Positions 52,923-61,263 of a stretch of DNA of 64,000 nucleotides are shown piece by piece. The stretch covers positions 1-64,000 of the forward strand of contig NZ_JBPODZ010000006.1 in NCBI RefSeq assembly GCF_052060015.1. The letters are read 5' to 3'. The DNA comes from Arhodomonas sp052060015. GTDB taxonomy: Bacteria; Pseudomonadota; Gammaproteobacteria; Nitrococcales; Nitrococcaceae. Every line of letters begins with the position of its first letter. The stretch's first letter is position 1. Under the pieces are notes generated by a model. It saw nothing but the letters and a program-made list of their open reading frames with translations, did not search any database and was not told the DNA's origin. Position numbers and translations under genes: made by a program.

Positions 52923-54299
52923 ATGATCGTCCGTCCGCTGCGCTTTTTGCTGTTCGTTTTCCTGCTGGGCCTCATCACGACCCCGGCCGCCGCCGAGGTC
53001 TGGCGTGTCGACATCCGTGGTCCCATCGGTCCGGTGCTCGGCGAGTATGTCGTCGAGGAGATCGATGCCGCCGGCGAGGCGGGTGCCGAGGCGGTGATCC
53101 TGCGGATGGACACCCCCGGCGGGCTGGATCAGTCCATGCGCGAGATCATCCGCGCGATCCTCAACGCGCCCACGCCCGTGGTGGCGTGGGTGGCGCCTTC
53201 GGGCGCGCGGGCCGCCAGCGCCGGGACCTACATCCTCTACGCGAGCCACGTTGCCGCCATGGCCTCCGCCACCAATCTGGGCGCGGCCACGCCGGTGCGT
53301 ATCGGCGGTGGCGGGGGGCTGCCCGAAGGGATGGATCCCGGTGGCGAGGGCGACGGGGGGGCCGAGGAGGACGGGGCGCCGGAGGAGGCAGCCGGCGACG
53401 CCATGGAGCGCAAGATGGTCAACGACGCCGTGGCCTATATCCGCGGCCTTGCCGAGCTCCGTGGCCGCAACGCCGACTGGGCCGAGGAGGCCGTGCGTCG
53501 GGGTGTCAGCCTCGAGGCAGGCGCCGCCCTCGATGAGGGGGTCATCGAGCTGGTAGCCGACGACATGGAGGCCCTCCTGGAGGGTATCCACGGCCGGGAG
53601 GTGGAGCTGCCCGCCGGGGCTCGCAGCCTGGATACCGCGGGCGCGGCGGTGGTCGAGCGCGAGCCGGACTGGCGGACCCGTTTGCTCGCGGCGATCACTC
53701 ATCCCAATGTGGCCTACATCCTGATGCTGGTGGGTATCTACGGGCTGATCTTCGAGCTTGCTAACCCGGGGGCCATCGTCCCGGGGGTCATTGGCGGCAT
53801 CTCCCTGCTGCTCGCGCTGTACGCGCTCCAGGTGCTGCCGGTGAGTTACGCCGGCCTCGGTCTCATCGTGCTCGGCATCGCCTTGATGTTGGCCGAGGCG
53901 TTCGCGCCCTCATTCGGCATCCTGGGGTTGGGTGGCGCGGTGGCATTCATCGCCGGCTCCATCATGCTGTTCGACATGGACGCCCCCGGCTTCGAGCTGT
54001 CCATTCTACTCGTGGTGGGGGTGGGGCTCGGCAGCGCGGTACTGCTTTTCGGCGCCGGCAGCATGGCCGCCCGGGCGTTCCGCAGGCCGGTGGTCTCCGG
54101 GCAGCAGCAGCTCATCGGCAGCCGTGCCCGTGTCGTTTCCGGTTTTCCCGGAGAGGGTCGGGTGCGGGTGATGGGCGAGCTCTGGCGGGCCCACTGTGAC
54201 GGCGCCCTGACGCCCGGCGAGGAGGTCGAGGTCGTTGCGGTGCAGGGCCTGCTGCTGGAGGTGACACCGGCCGGCCGTGACGATTCTTCGCAACACTAA
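52923..54299 (+). CDS. NfeD-family membrane-bound ClpP-class serine protease
   Basis: The 458-residue protein has a signal peptide (residues 1-24) and a ClpP-like protease domain. The likely Ser-Lys dyad is Ser99 in ARAASAGTYI and Lys164 in ERKMVNDAVAYIR. Four or so membrane helices lie between about 258 and 375, and a C-terminal OB-fold NfeD domain follows. The dyad is separated by a Gly/Glu/Asp-rich insert (about 128-162). Homologues usually sit beside a stomatin-like gene they cleave; none is adjacent here. The ribosome-binding site is weak. Confidence 0.9.
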   Translation: MIVRPLRFLLFVFLLGLITTPAAAEVWRVDIRGPIGPVLGEYVVEEIDAAGEAGAEAVILRMDTPGGLDQSMREIIRAILNAPTPVVAWVAPSGARAASAGTYILYASHVAAMASATNLGAATPVRIGGGGGLPEGMDPGGEGDGGAEEDGAPEEAAGDAMERKMVNDAVAYIRGLAELRGRNADWAEEAVRRGVSLEAGAALDEGVIELVADDMEALLEGIHGREVELPAGARSLDTAGAAVVEREPDWRTRLLAAITHPNVAYILMLVGIYGLIFELANPGAIVPGVIGGISLLLALYALQVLPVSYAGLGLIVLGIALMLAEAFAPSFGILGLGGAVAFIAGSIMLFDMDAPGFELSILLVVGVGLGSAVLLFGAGSMAARAFRRPVVSGQQQLIGSRARVVSGFPGEGRVRVMGELWRAHCDGALTPGEEVEVVAVQGLLLEVTPAGRDDSSQH

Positions 54300-54308
54300 A
54301 GGGAACCC

Positions 54309-54905
54309 ATGCAGCAAACCCGCTATCCGGAGGAGGCGCTGGCGCGCTTTCACGAGTGGTTCGACCGTGCCCGGGCCCACGAGGCCGTCGGTGAACCCAC
54401 CGCCATGACCCTGGCCACCGCCGACGCCGAAGGTCGGCCGTCGGCACGGACGGTACTGCTGAAGCAGGCCGATACCGACGGGTTCGTGTTCTACACCAAT
54501 GGCCTCTCGCGCAAGGGACGGCAGCTTGCCGAGAATCCACGCGCGGCGCTGGTGTTCTTCTGGCAGCCGCTGTACGCCCAGGTGTTGGTGGAGGGTCGGG
54601 TGGAGACCCTCGCCGATGCCGAGGCGGATGCCTATTTCGCGTCGCGGCCGCGGCTCAGCCAGATCGGGGCCTGGGCGTCTGAGCAGTCCCGGCCGCTGGC
54701 CAGCCGGGCCGAGCTGGAGGCGCGTGTGGCCGAATACGAGGCGCGCTACCCCGACGGCGAGGTGCCGCGCCCGCCGCACTGGGGCGGTTATCGGGTGGTG
54801 CCCGAGCGCATCGAATTCTGGTCCGGTCGGGAGGGGCGGTTACACGACCGGGACTGCTACTGGTTGGAGGCGGGGGAGTGGCACCACTCCCTTCTCAATC
54901 CATGA
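54309..54905 (+). CDS. pdxH: Pyridoxine/pyridoxamine 5'-phosphate oxidase PdxH
   Basis: The 198-residue FMN enzyme makes pyridoxal 5'-phosphate. Characteristic blocks are AMTLATADAEGRPSARTVLLK, FVFYTNGLSRKGRQLAENP and the C-terminal PHWGGYRVVPERIEFW with RLHDRDCYW. The last set binds substrate phosphate and FMN. It starts 9 bp after nfeD, so the two may be co-transcribed. It is convergent with the unknown gene that follows. Confidence 0.96.
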   Translation: MQQTRYPEEALARFHEWFDRARAHEAVGEPTAMTLATADAEGRPSARTVLLKQADTDGFVFYTNGLSRKGRQLAENPRAALVFFWQPLYAQVLVEGRVETLADAEADAYFASRPRLSQIGAWASEQSRPLASRAELEARVAEYEARYPDGEVPRPPHWGGYRVVPERIEFWSGREGRLHDRDCYWLEAGEWHHSLLNP

Positions 54906-54914
54906 GCCCTCGGC

Positions 54915-56141
54915 TCAGGCGCTGCCCTGGTAGTCGAGCCAGGGCAGCAGCCGCGGTGGCTCGCCGCCGGTGATCGGCCGCTGCGGGCGCTCCAGCTGAA
55001 AGCTCGCCCCCAACCGGTGCGCCGTCTGTTGCCAGTGCTCGCGGATCGTGTTGATCGCCTCGGGCGCCAGCGGGTAGTCGTGGCCAAGGTAGGCCAGCCC
55101 CCCGTTGTCGCGCTGCGCGAGGATGGTGTAGGCGAAGGGTCCGATACCGGGCAGTCGCTGTTCGGTCAGGGTGATCGCTGCCGCCGCCGGGGTTTCCCGC
55201 TCGCCGTCCACGTCCTGGTGCCGGATGCCGGCGTCGGGAAGCGCGGCGGCGCGGGCGACGCTGATGGCGATCTCGGGGTCCGCGGCGTAGACGCCCTCTT
55301 GCGGTAGCGTCGCGGTGAACACGAGCCCGTGGGCCCGGAGACCGGCGGTGTACTGGCGAAACCCTTGGATATACTCGCCGTATCCCTCGATATCGCCATC
55401 GCCGCGGCCGGCGAGCCACTCGTCCAGGGTCAGGAACGGGCTCCAGACCTCGCCGTGCAGCCCGAGCAATCGTTGTCCCGTCCCGGTCTCCACCACCACC
55501 GGCTCATCCGGGCGGTAGAGGGCCGCCTCCAGCAGCTGCCAGAGCGGGGCGAAGCGGGCATGCTCGAGCTGCACCTTGAGCAAGGCGCTGAGGTCGTGAA
55601 AGGTCGCGTAGGCCAGATTAACCGGTGCCAGGCCGAATTGCTGGCGTACCACTTGGTCCGTGGCCAGCGAAGCGCTGCCGCGCTCCAGTAGCCGCTCCTC
55701 CAGCAGGGCGCGGACGGGGTCGAGCGACGGGCCCGGCGCTACCAGGGCGAAGGGCAGCGCCAGCAGGGGGCCGGCGCCCGGCGCCCGTCGCGGCTCCAGC
55801 GCGCCTGCGGGGAAGCGCCCGCGGGCACTGCCGAGGCTCAGGCGTTGGGCAATGAAGGGCCCGCCCCGGAGGCTGCCGCGGTAGATGTCGAGCAATGCCT
55901 CGGTCATCGGCAACCCCGGCTGTAGTAATTCGGTGAGATCGTAGAGCGCTGCGCTGACGATCAATCCGGCGTCGGTGACCGCATCCCCGAGGATGCGATG
56001 GAGGTCGGCCGCCACCGCCTGGCCCAGTATTTCCGCAGCATCCCGCGACAGCGGCTCGGGCGGCTGCACGCCGTTGGCGACCTCCGTATGCGGGAGCTCG
56101 ACGGTGAGCACGGCGGGGGTGGCGGATAAGGCGGCCTGCAT
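54915..56141 (-). CDS. Hypothetical protein, 408 residues, not recognised
   Basis: I do not recognise this protein. It contains no cysteine, no signal peptide and no clear membrane helix, so it is probably cytoplasmic. The composition is Leu-, Ala- and acid-rich, with segments such as QFGLAPVNLAYATFHDLSAL and EYIQGFRQYTAGLRAHGLVF that look globular. Codon use and GC match the neighbours. A GGAG box lies 8 bases before its ATG. It is convergent with pdxH (9 bp) and divergent from the H-NS-family gene (235 bp). No operon partner gives a functional clue. Confidence 0.8.
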   Translation of the reverse strand: MQAALSATPAVLTVELPHTEVANGVQPPEPLSRDAAEILGQAVAADLHRILGDAVTDAGLIVSAALYDLTELLQPGLPMTEALLDIYRGSLRGGPFIAQRLSLGSARGRFPAGALEPRRAPGAGPLLALPFALVAPGPSLDPVRALLEERLLERGSASLATDQVVRQQFGLAPVNLAYATFHDLSALLKVQLEHARFAPLWQLLEAALYRPDEPVVVETGTGQRLLGLHGEVWSPFLTLDEWLAGRGDGDIEGYGEYIQGFRQYTAGLRAHGLVFTATLPQEGVYAADPEIAISVARAAALPDAGIRHQDVDGERETPAAAAITLTEQRLPGIGPFAYTILAQRDNGGLAYLGHDYPLAPEAINTIREHWQQTAHRLGASFQLERPQRPITGGEPPRLLPWLDYQGSA

Positions 56142-56277
56142 TGGCGATCTCCGATATTTGCGAGCGATGTCCGAGCCGGGACGGGCAGTATGCCTGTATT
56201 GCCCGATGGAATTAAGGCTGGAGCTAGGGAACCCCGGGCCAGTGATGTTTCTGTCGCCTTGTGGAATTGCGGATGAA

Positions 56278-56306
56278 TTGTCAAATTAGCGGGAATGCGA
56301 TTTAAT
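56278..56306 (+). promoter_or_regulatory. Sigma-70 promoter of the H-NS-family gene
   Basis: TTGTCA (56278-56283) and TTTAAT (56301-56306) have a 17-bp spacer and match consensus at 5/6 each. The flanking DNA is AT-richer than the rest of the window. Transcription would begin near 56313, giving a leader of about 64 nt that contains a small upstream reading frame. Confidence 0.75.
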
Positions 56307-56329
56307 ATGCGCCAACCAAAGGAGTGGGA

Positions 56330-56380
56330 ATGCGCACGGATTCATCCATTACGTTTCAGACCTTGAGGAAACCCCAATGA
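56330..56380 (+). CDS. Candidate 16-codon leader peptide upstream of the H-NS gene
   Basis: An ATG at 56330 preceded by AAAGGAG opens a 16-codon frame encoding MRTDSSITFQTLRKPQ. Its TGA overlaps the ATG of the next gene (ATGA). The strong Shine-Dalgarno sequence and the exact overlap suggest translational coupling, although the downstream gene has its own GAGG. I have no evidence that the peptide itself has a function. Confidence 0.5.
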   Translation: MRTDSSITFQTLRKPQ

Positions 56381-56703
56381 TCGATCTTTCCAAGTACAGT
56401 TCCCCGGAGCTGCAGGAGCTGAAAAAAGAAATCGACAAGGCCCTTGAGGCCCGCCGTCGTGAGGACGCGAAAAAGGCTCAGCAGGAGCTCAAGGAGGTCG
56501 CCGAGCGTTACGGCTTCAGCCTCAATGAGCTGCTTGCCAAGCAGGGGGCGGCCGCGCCGGCGAAACGGCGCATCAAGACACCGCCACAGTTTCAACATCC
56601 CGACGACCCGAAGAAAACTTGGTCGGGGCGTGGTCGCAAGCCGGCTTGGGTCAAGGAATGGGAGGCGGCCGGCCGTTCCCTCGAGGAGCTGCGCATCAAC
56701 TGA
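56377..56703 (+). CDS. H-NS-family nucleoid-associated protein
   Basis: The 108-residue protein has an N-terminal coiled-coil oligomerisation region (residues 5-45, rich in Lys and Glu). The C-terminal DNA-binding motif is TWSGRGRKPAWV at 81-92. This is the H-NS/BpH3-type AT-hook-like loop. Such proteins bind AT-rich DNA and silence genes. The gene stands alone with a strong promoter in an AT-richer region, which could allow self-repression. It is convergent with pncB, 24 bp apart. Confidence 0.92.
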   Translation: MIDLSKYSSPELQELKKEIDKALEARRREDAKKAQQELKEVAERYGFSLNELLAKQGAAAPAKRRIKTPPQFQHPDDPKKTWSGRGRKPAWVKEWEAAGRSLEELRIN

Positions 56704-56727
56704 AACTGAACGCGCAGCCCGGGGCCC

Positions 56728-58053
56728 TCAGGTACGGGCGACCAGGGCCTGGAGCCCGGCACTCAGGGCCACCGGCGCGGGGTGTGCCTCATCGAGGGGG
56801 CCGCAGCCCGCGGGCAGCCGGGCCCGCTCCTCGCGGGCCCGGCGCCGGGCGGCCTCCACCCCGGTATGCTCCGGCGCGTCCACGCGCTCGCCGTGCCGCA
56901 TCACCGTCTCCAGCAGCGCCTCGCCCTCGCAGGCCTCGTCGGCCAGGCCGATCACATCCTCCTGGAAGAAGCCGTCCCCGTCACAACGGCGGTAGACCTG
57001 CTTGATCCCGGGCAGGTCGGTCTTGCCCTCCGAGTGCTTGGCCCGCGCCTGCCCGGCGAGATGGTGGAGCTTGTAGGCGGAGTCCAGGAACGGCTCATCC
57101 GCGGAGGTGTCCACCTTCGAGCCCACCCCGAACCCGTCCACCGGGGCCCCGGTGGTAACGATCTCGGCGATCCGGCCCTCGTCCAGGCCGCCGCTGACCA
57201 GGACCTTGGTCTCGTGGAGGCCGCCGTCGTCGAGGATGCGACGAACCTCCCGGGCGTTGGCGGCCAGGTCGCCGCTGTCGATGCGCACGCCCTGGACCGC
57301 GATGCCGGTCTCGCGCAGGCGTTCGGCCAGGGCCACCACCTTGCGGGCGCCCTCCGGGACGTCGAAGGTGTCGATGAGCAGGATCACGTTATCCGGGTGG
57401 CTGCGGGCGAAACGCTCGAAGGCCGTGGCCTCGTCGTCATGGGCGAGGATGAAGGAATGGGCCATGGTACCGGTCACGGGGATGCCGTACAGCGGACCCG
57501 CCAGGGTGGTGGCGGTGGCGGCGAACCCCGCGATGTAGCAGGCCCGGGCGGCCCACAGGCCCGCCTCGCCGCCGTGGGCACGGCGCAGGCCGAAATCCAC
57601 CACCATGCGGCCGTCGGCGGCCTCGATGCAGCGGGCGGCCTTGGTGGCGATCAGGGTCTGGAAGTGGACGATGTTCATCAGCCGCGATTCCACCAGCTGC
57701 GCCTCCGGGAGGGGGGCGATGACCTGCAGCACCGGCTCCTCCGGGTAGCAGATGCTGCCCTCCGGCATCGCCCGCACCTCACCGGTAAAGCGGAAGCCCG
57801 CGAGCCGTTCCACGAAGGCGCGGCTGAACAGTCCGCTATCCTCCAGCCAGGCGAGCTCCTCGTCGGTGAACCGCAGCCCCTCGAGCCACTGCAGTGCCTG
57901 ATCCAGGCCAGCGGTCACGAAATAGGGCCGATGCTGGGAGCGGCGCAGGAAGAACTCGAATACCGCCTGCTGCTCCATGCCGTGCTCGTAGTAGGTCTGG
58001 AGCATGGTCAGCTCGTAGAGATCGGTGAGCAGTGGCGTACGCTCCAGTTCCAT
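56728..58053 (-). CDS. pncB: Nicotinate phosphoribosyltransferase PncB
   Basis: The 441-residue enzyme of the NAD salvage pathway joins nicotinate and PRPP. Motifs are TDLYELTMLQTYY, DFGLRRAHGGEAG, GTMAHSFILAH (with the His of the autophosphorylation region) and RIDSGDLAANAREVR. GGAGG lies upstream of the ATG at 58053; longer in-frame readings enter the ABC permease gene. It lies 34 bp after that permease, so the three minus-strand genes may form one transcript. Confidence 0.95.
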   Translation of the reverse strand: MELERTPLLTDLYELTMLQTYYEHGMEQQAVFEFFLRRSQHRPYFVTAGLDQALQWLEGLRFTDEELAWLEDSGLFSRAFVERLAGFRFTGEVRAMPEGSICYPEEPVLQVIAPLPEAQLVESRLMNIVHFQTLIATKAARCIEAADGRMVVDFGLRRAHGGEAGLWAARACYIAGFAATATTLAGPLYGIPVTGTMAHSFILAHDDEATAFERFARSHPDNVILLIDTFDVPEGARKVVALAERLRETGIAVQGVRIDSGDLAANAREVRRILDDGGLHETKVLVSGGLDEGRIAEIVTTGAPVDGFGVGSKVDTSADEPFLDSAYKLHHLAGQARAKHSEGKTDLPGIKQVYRRCDGDGFFQEDVIGLADEACEGEALLETVMRHGERVDAPEHTGVEAARRRAREERARLPAGCGPLDEAHPAPVALSAGLQALVART

Positions 58054-58087
58054 TGCTTCCTCCAGAAGGCGAAAAGCGTGATCGCTT

Positions 58088-58870
58088 TTAGGTGCGCAGG
58101 CCGACACCGCGCTCGAGCAGATATAGACTAAACCCGCCGAGCAGCGCGATGAACAGTGCGATGATGGCGTAGGCGATCCCAATCGGGATATCGGAGGTAC
58201 CGAGGATCCCGTAACGGAACGCGTTGACCATGTACAGGATGGGGTTGATCAGGGAGACCCCTTGCCAGAAATCGGGCAGCAACGAGATAGAGTAGAAGAC
58301 CCCCCCGAGATAGGTCAGCGGGGTCAGCACGAAGGTGGGGACGATGGAGATATCATCGAACTTTCGGGCAAATACGGCGTTGATGAATCCCCCCAGCGAG
58401 AACAACACCGCCGTTAGGAACACCACGGATGCGGTGATCCAGAGATTCTGGATGGAGAGATCGGCGAAACCGGTGGCAATGATGGTGACGATCAGCCCGG
58501 TGAGCAGCCCCCGGCCCACACCGCCGGCGACATAGCCGAGCAGGATGGTGTAATTGGGCGTGGGCGATACCAGGATCTCCTCGATGTGTTTCTGGAACTT
58601 GGCGCCGAAGAACGAGGAGACCACGTTATTGTACGAGTTCGTGATCACCGCCATCATGATGATCCCCGGGGCGATGAATTCCATGAACGAGTGCCCTTCC
58701 ATGGGGCCGACCCGGGAGCCGATGAGATTGCCGAAGATCACGAAGTACAGCGACATGGTGATCGCCGGCGGCACCAGCGTCTGCACCCAGATCCGGAGAT
58801 AGCGGTTGGTCTCCTTGCGGGTGATGGTCGCGAGGGCGATCAGGGTCTGTCGGGGGTAGGCCGGTTGCAA
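58088..58870 (-). CDS. ABC-2 type transporter permease
   Basis: The 260-residue inner-membrane protein has six predicted helices and the ABC-2 family block PLTYLGGVFYSISLLPDFWQ followed by NPILYMVNAFRYG. It resembles the YadH/NodJ type of exporter permease. It pairs with the ATPase gene 10 bp upstream. The substrate is unknown. Confidence 0.93.
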   Translation of the reverse strand: MQPAYPRQTLIALATITRKETNRYLRIWVQTLVPPAITMSLYFVIFGNLIGSRVGPMEGHSFMEFIAPGIIMMAVITNSYNNVVSSFFGAKFQKHIEEILVSPTPNYTILLGYVAGGVGRGLLTGLIVTIIATGFADLSIQNLWITASVVFLTAVLFSLGGFINAVFARKFDDISIVPTFVLTPLTYLGGVFYSISLLPDFWQGVSLINPILYMVNAFRYGILGTSDIPIGIAYAIIALFIALLGGFSLYLLERGVGLRT

Positions 58871-58880
58871 GCGGATCTCC

Positions 58881-59849
58881 TTAGCGGGCGGCGTGGGGTA
58901 CGGATTCGCCCGCGGTGGCCCCGCCGGCGGCGGGCTCGTCGCGCTTCTCCAGCATGCGCACGAACAGCTCTTCGAGGCGGTTGGCCTTGTTCTTGAGGCT
59001 CACCACGCCGATGCCGGCGGCGTCCAGGGCGCGGAATAGGGCGTTCAGGCCCTGATCACTGTGCACCTCCACCTCCAGGCTGCCGTCGTCGAGTGGCAGC
59101 ACGTGGTAGTCGGGGATGGACGGCACCGCGCTGATGGGCTGGTCGATGTCGAGGATGTAGCTCTGGGTCGAGAGCGTTCGCAGCAGGGCGCGGACATTGG
59201 TGTGCTCGATGATCCGCCCATCATCGATGATGGCGATGTTGCGGCACAGCGACTCCGCCTCTTCGAGGTAGTGGGTGGTGAGCACGATGGTCGTGCCCTC
59301 CTCGTTGATCTTGCGCAGGAACTCCCACATCGAGCGGCGCAGCTCGATGTCCACGCCGGCGGTGGGCTCGTCGAGGACCAGCACCCGGGGCTCGTGGATG
59401 AGCGCGCGGGCGATCATCAGCCGGCGCTTCATGCCGCCGGAGAGGGTGCGCGAGACGGTGTTGCGCTTGCCCCACAGGCCGAGCTCGCGGAGGTAGCGGC
59501 CGGCGCGTTCCCGCGCCACCCGGCGGCTGATCCCGTAATAGCCCGCCTGGTTGAGCACGATCTGGCTCACCGTTTCGAAGTGATTGAAGTTGAACTCCTG
59601 CGGTACCAGGCCGATGTTGGTCTTCGCCGCCCAGGGCTCGCGGTCGATGGCGTGGCCGAAGACCTCCACGTCACCGTCGCTCTTGCGCACCAGCGAGCTG
59701 ATGATGCCGATGATAGTGGACTTGCCGGCGCCATTGGGGCCGAGCAGGCCGAAGAAGTCGCCCTCGGCGACGTCCAGATTGACGTCCCGCAGCGCGACCA
59801 CGCCGCCGGCGTAGGTCTTGTTGAGATTGCGCAGTGACAGCGCGTTCAT
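58881..59849 (-). CDS. ABC-2 type transporter ATP-binding protein
   Basis: The 322-residue ATPase has Walker A GPNGAGKS at 38-45, signature LSGGMKRRLMIARAL and Walker B RVLVLDEPTAGVDIELRR. A C-terminal extension of about 90 residues resembles YadG/DrrA-type exporters. The ATG at 59849 gives the normal N-terminus; an in-frame start at 59915 would add 22 unrelated residues. It is divergent from carA. Confidence 0.94.
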   Translation of the reverse strand: MNALSLRNLNKTYAGGVVALRDVNLDVAEGDFFGLLGPNGAGKSTIIGIISSLVRKSDGDVEVFGHAIDREPWAAKTNIGLVPQEFNFNHFETVSQIVLNQAGYYGISRRVARERAGRYLRELGLWGKRNTVSRTLSGGMKRRLMIARALIHEPRVLVLDEPTAGVDIELRRSMWEFLRKINEEGTTIVLTTHYLEEAESLCRNIAIIDDGRIIEHTNVRALLRTLSTQSYILDIDQPISAVPSIPDYHVLPLDDGSLEVEVHSDQGLNALFRALDAAGIGVVSLKNKANRLEELFVRMLEKRDEPAAGGATAGESVPHAAR

Positions 59850-59952
59850 GGGGTTCCGATCCGGGATTGCATGCGAGGTGTCCGGCCGCGATACCGACGC
59901 GGGATGATACGGCATGGGCCTGTCACAAGGCTACTCGTGACGGCCGTGAGGA

Positions 59953-59981
59953 TGGACACGACAGGGCGCTCGCAGTAGAAT
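59953..59981 (+). promoter_or_regulatory. Sigma-70 promoter of carAB
   Basis: TGGACA (59953-59958) and TAGAAT (59976-59981) have a 17-bp spacer and match consensus at 5/6 each. The transcript would start near 59988, leaving a leader of about 56 nt before carA. I see no clear arginine or pyrimidine operator. Confidence 0.75.
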
Positions 59982-60043
59982 TTGCGCCGTTAAACAACGC
60001 TTCGGCGATCCGGACGAACGCGCAGCAACGGGAGGCGATCTTG

Positions 60044-61234
60044 ATGGATCCCTCCCGTTTTTGCGAGCAGTGGAGGACTTCCTTGGACACACCCGCCATC
60101 CTGGCCCTGGCAGACGGCTCGGTCTTCGAAGGCGAGGCCATCGGCGCCCACGGTGAGACCGTGGGCGAGGTGTGCTTCAACACGGCGATGACCGGTTACC
60201 AGGAGATTTGCACGGATCCCTCCTATAGCCGCCAGCTGGTCACCCTCACCTATCCCCACATCGGCAATACGGGGACCACCCCCCTGGACGAGGAGGCGGC
60301 CGGTGCCCAGCTCGCCGGGCTGATCATCCGCGACCTGCCCCCCCGGGTAAGCAACTGGCGGGCCCGGGAGACCCTGCCTGAGTACCTCCAGCGCGAGGGT
60401 GTGGTGGCCATCGCCGGCATCGATACCCGGCGATTGACCCGCTTGCTGCGTGAGCGGGGGGCGCAGAGTGGATGCATCATGGCGGGGACCGTGGACCGGG
60501 AGGCGGCCCTGGCCAGGGCCCGGGGCTTCCCCGGACTGAAAGGGATGGACTTGGCCCAGGCGGTGTCCACCAGGGAGGCCTACCAGTGGCGTCTCGGGAG
60601 CTGGTCGTTGGAGGACCAGGAGCAGGAGACGGCGCCCCGGGCGGAGACCGAGCTGCCGTGGCACGTGGTCGCCTATGATTTCGGCATCAAGCGCAACATC
60701 CTGCGCCGGCTGGTGGACGCGGCCTGCCGGGTGACCGTGGTCCCGGCGACCACCCCTGCCGACGAGGTCCTGGCCATGGAGCCCGATGGCGTATTCCTGT
60801 CCAATGGCCCCGGCGACCCGGAGCCCTGTGACTACGCCATCGCCGCGACCCGGGCGTTGCTCGAGGCGGGGGTGCCGCTGTTCGGGATCTGCCTCGGCCA
60901 CCAGCTGCTTGGCCTGGCCGTGGGCGCGGCTTCGGTGAAGATGAAGTTCGGTCATCACGGTGCCAACCACCCGGTGGTGGACGTGGGCAACGGTCGGGTG
61001 ATGATCTCCAGCCAGAACCACGGCTTCGCCATCGACGAGGCGACCCTCCCGGCCAATGCGCAGGTCAGTCACCGCTCGCTGTTCGACCATACCCTGCAGG
61101 GGATAGCGCTCACCGACCGGCCGGCGTTCGGCTTTCAGGGCCACCCCGAGGCCAGCCCCGGCCCCCATGACGTGGGTCCCCTGTTCGATCATTTCGTGGA
61201 CCTCATCCGCGCCCACCGCGGCCCGGCCGCCTGA
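60044..61234 (+). CDS. carA: Carbamoyl-phosphate synthase small subunit CarA
   Basis: The 396-residue glutaminase subunit supplies ammonia for carbamoyl phosphate, used in arginine and pyrimidine synthesis. The class I amidotransferase nucleophile is Cys283 in PLFGICLGHQLLGLA, with the His and Glu in GFQGHPEASPGP. The N-terminal domain has FNTAMTGYQEICTDPSY. GGGAGG lies 8 bases before the ATG at 60044. A TTG at 60083 (DTPAILAL) is an alternative closer to the usual N-terminus. Confidence 0.96.
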   Translation: MDPSRFCEQWRTSLDTPAILALADGSVFEGEAIGAHGETVGEVCFNTAMTGYQEICTDPSYSRQLVTLTYPHIGNTGTTPLDEEAAGAQLAGLIIRDLPPRVSNWRARETLPEYLQREGVVAIAGIDTRRLTRLLRERGAQSGCIMAGTVDREAALARARGFPGLKGMDLAQAVSTREAYQWRLGSWSLEDQEQETAPRAETELPWHVVAYDFGIKRNILRRLVDAACRVTVVPATTPADEVLAMEPDGVFLSNGPGDPEPCDYAIAATRALLEAGVPLFGICLGHQLLGLAVGAASVKMKFGHHGANHPVVDVGNGRVMISSQNHGFAIDEATLPANAQVSHRSLFDHTLQGIALTDRPAFGFQGHPEASPGPHDVGPLFDHFVDLIRAHRGPAA

Positions 61235-61263
61235 ACGCCACCCAGGCACAACAGAGAGCGACG

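Noticed and set aside
56782..58131. A 449-residue plus-strand frame opposite pncB
   Set aside because: It is antisense to an unmistakable PncB and has no family motif.
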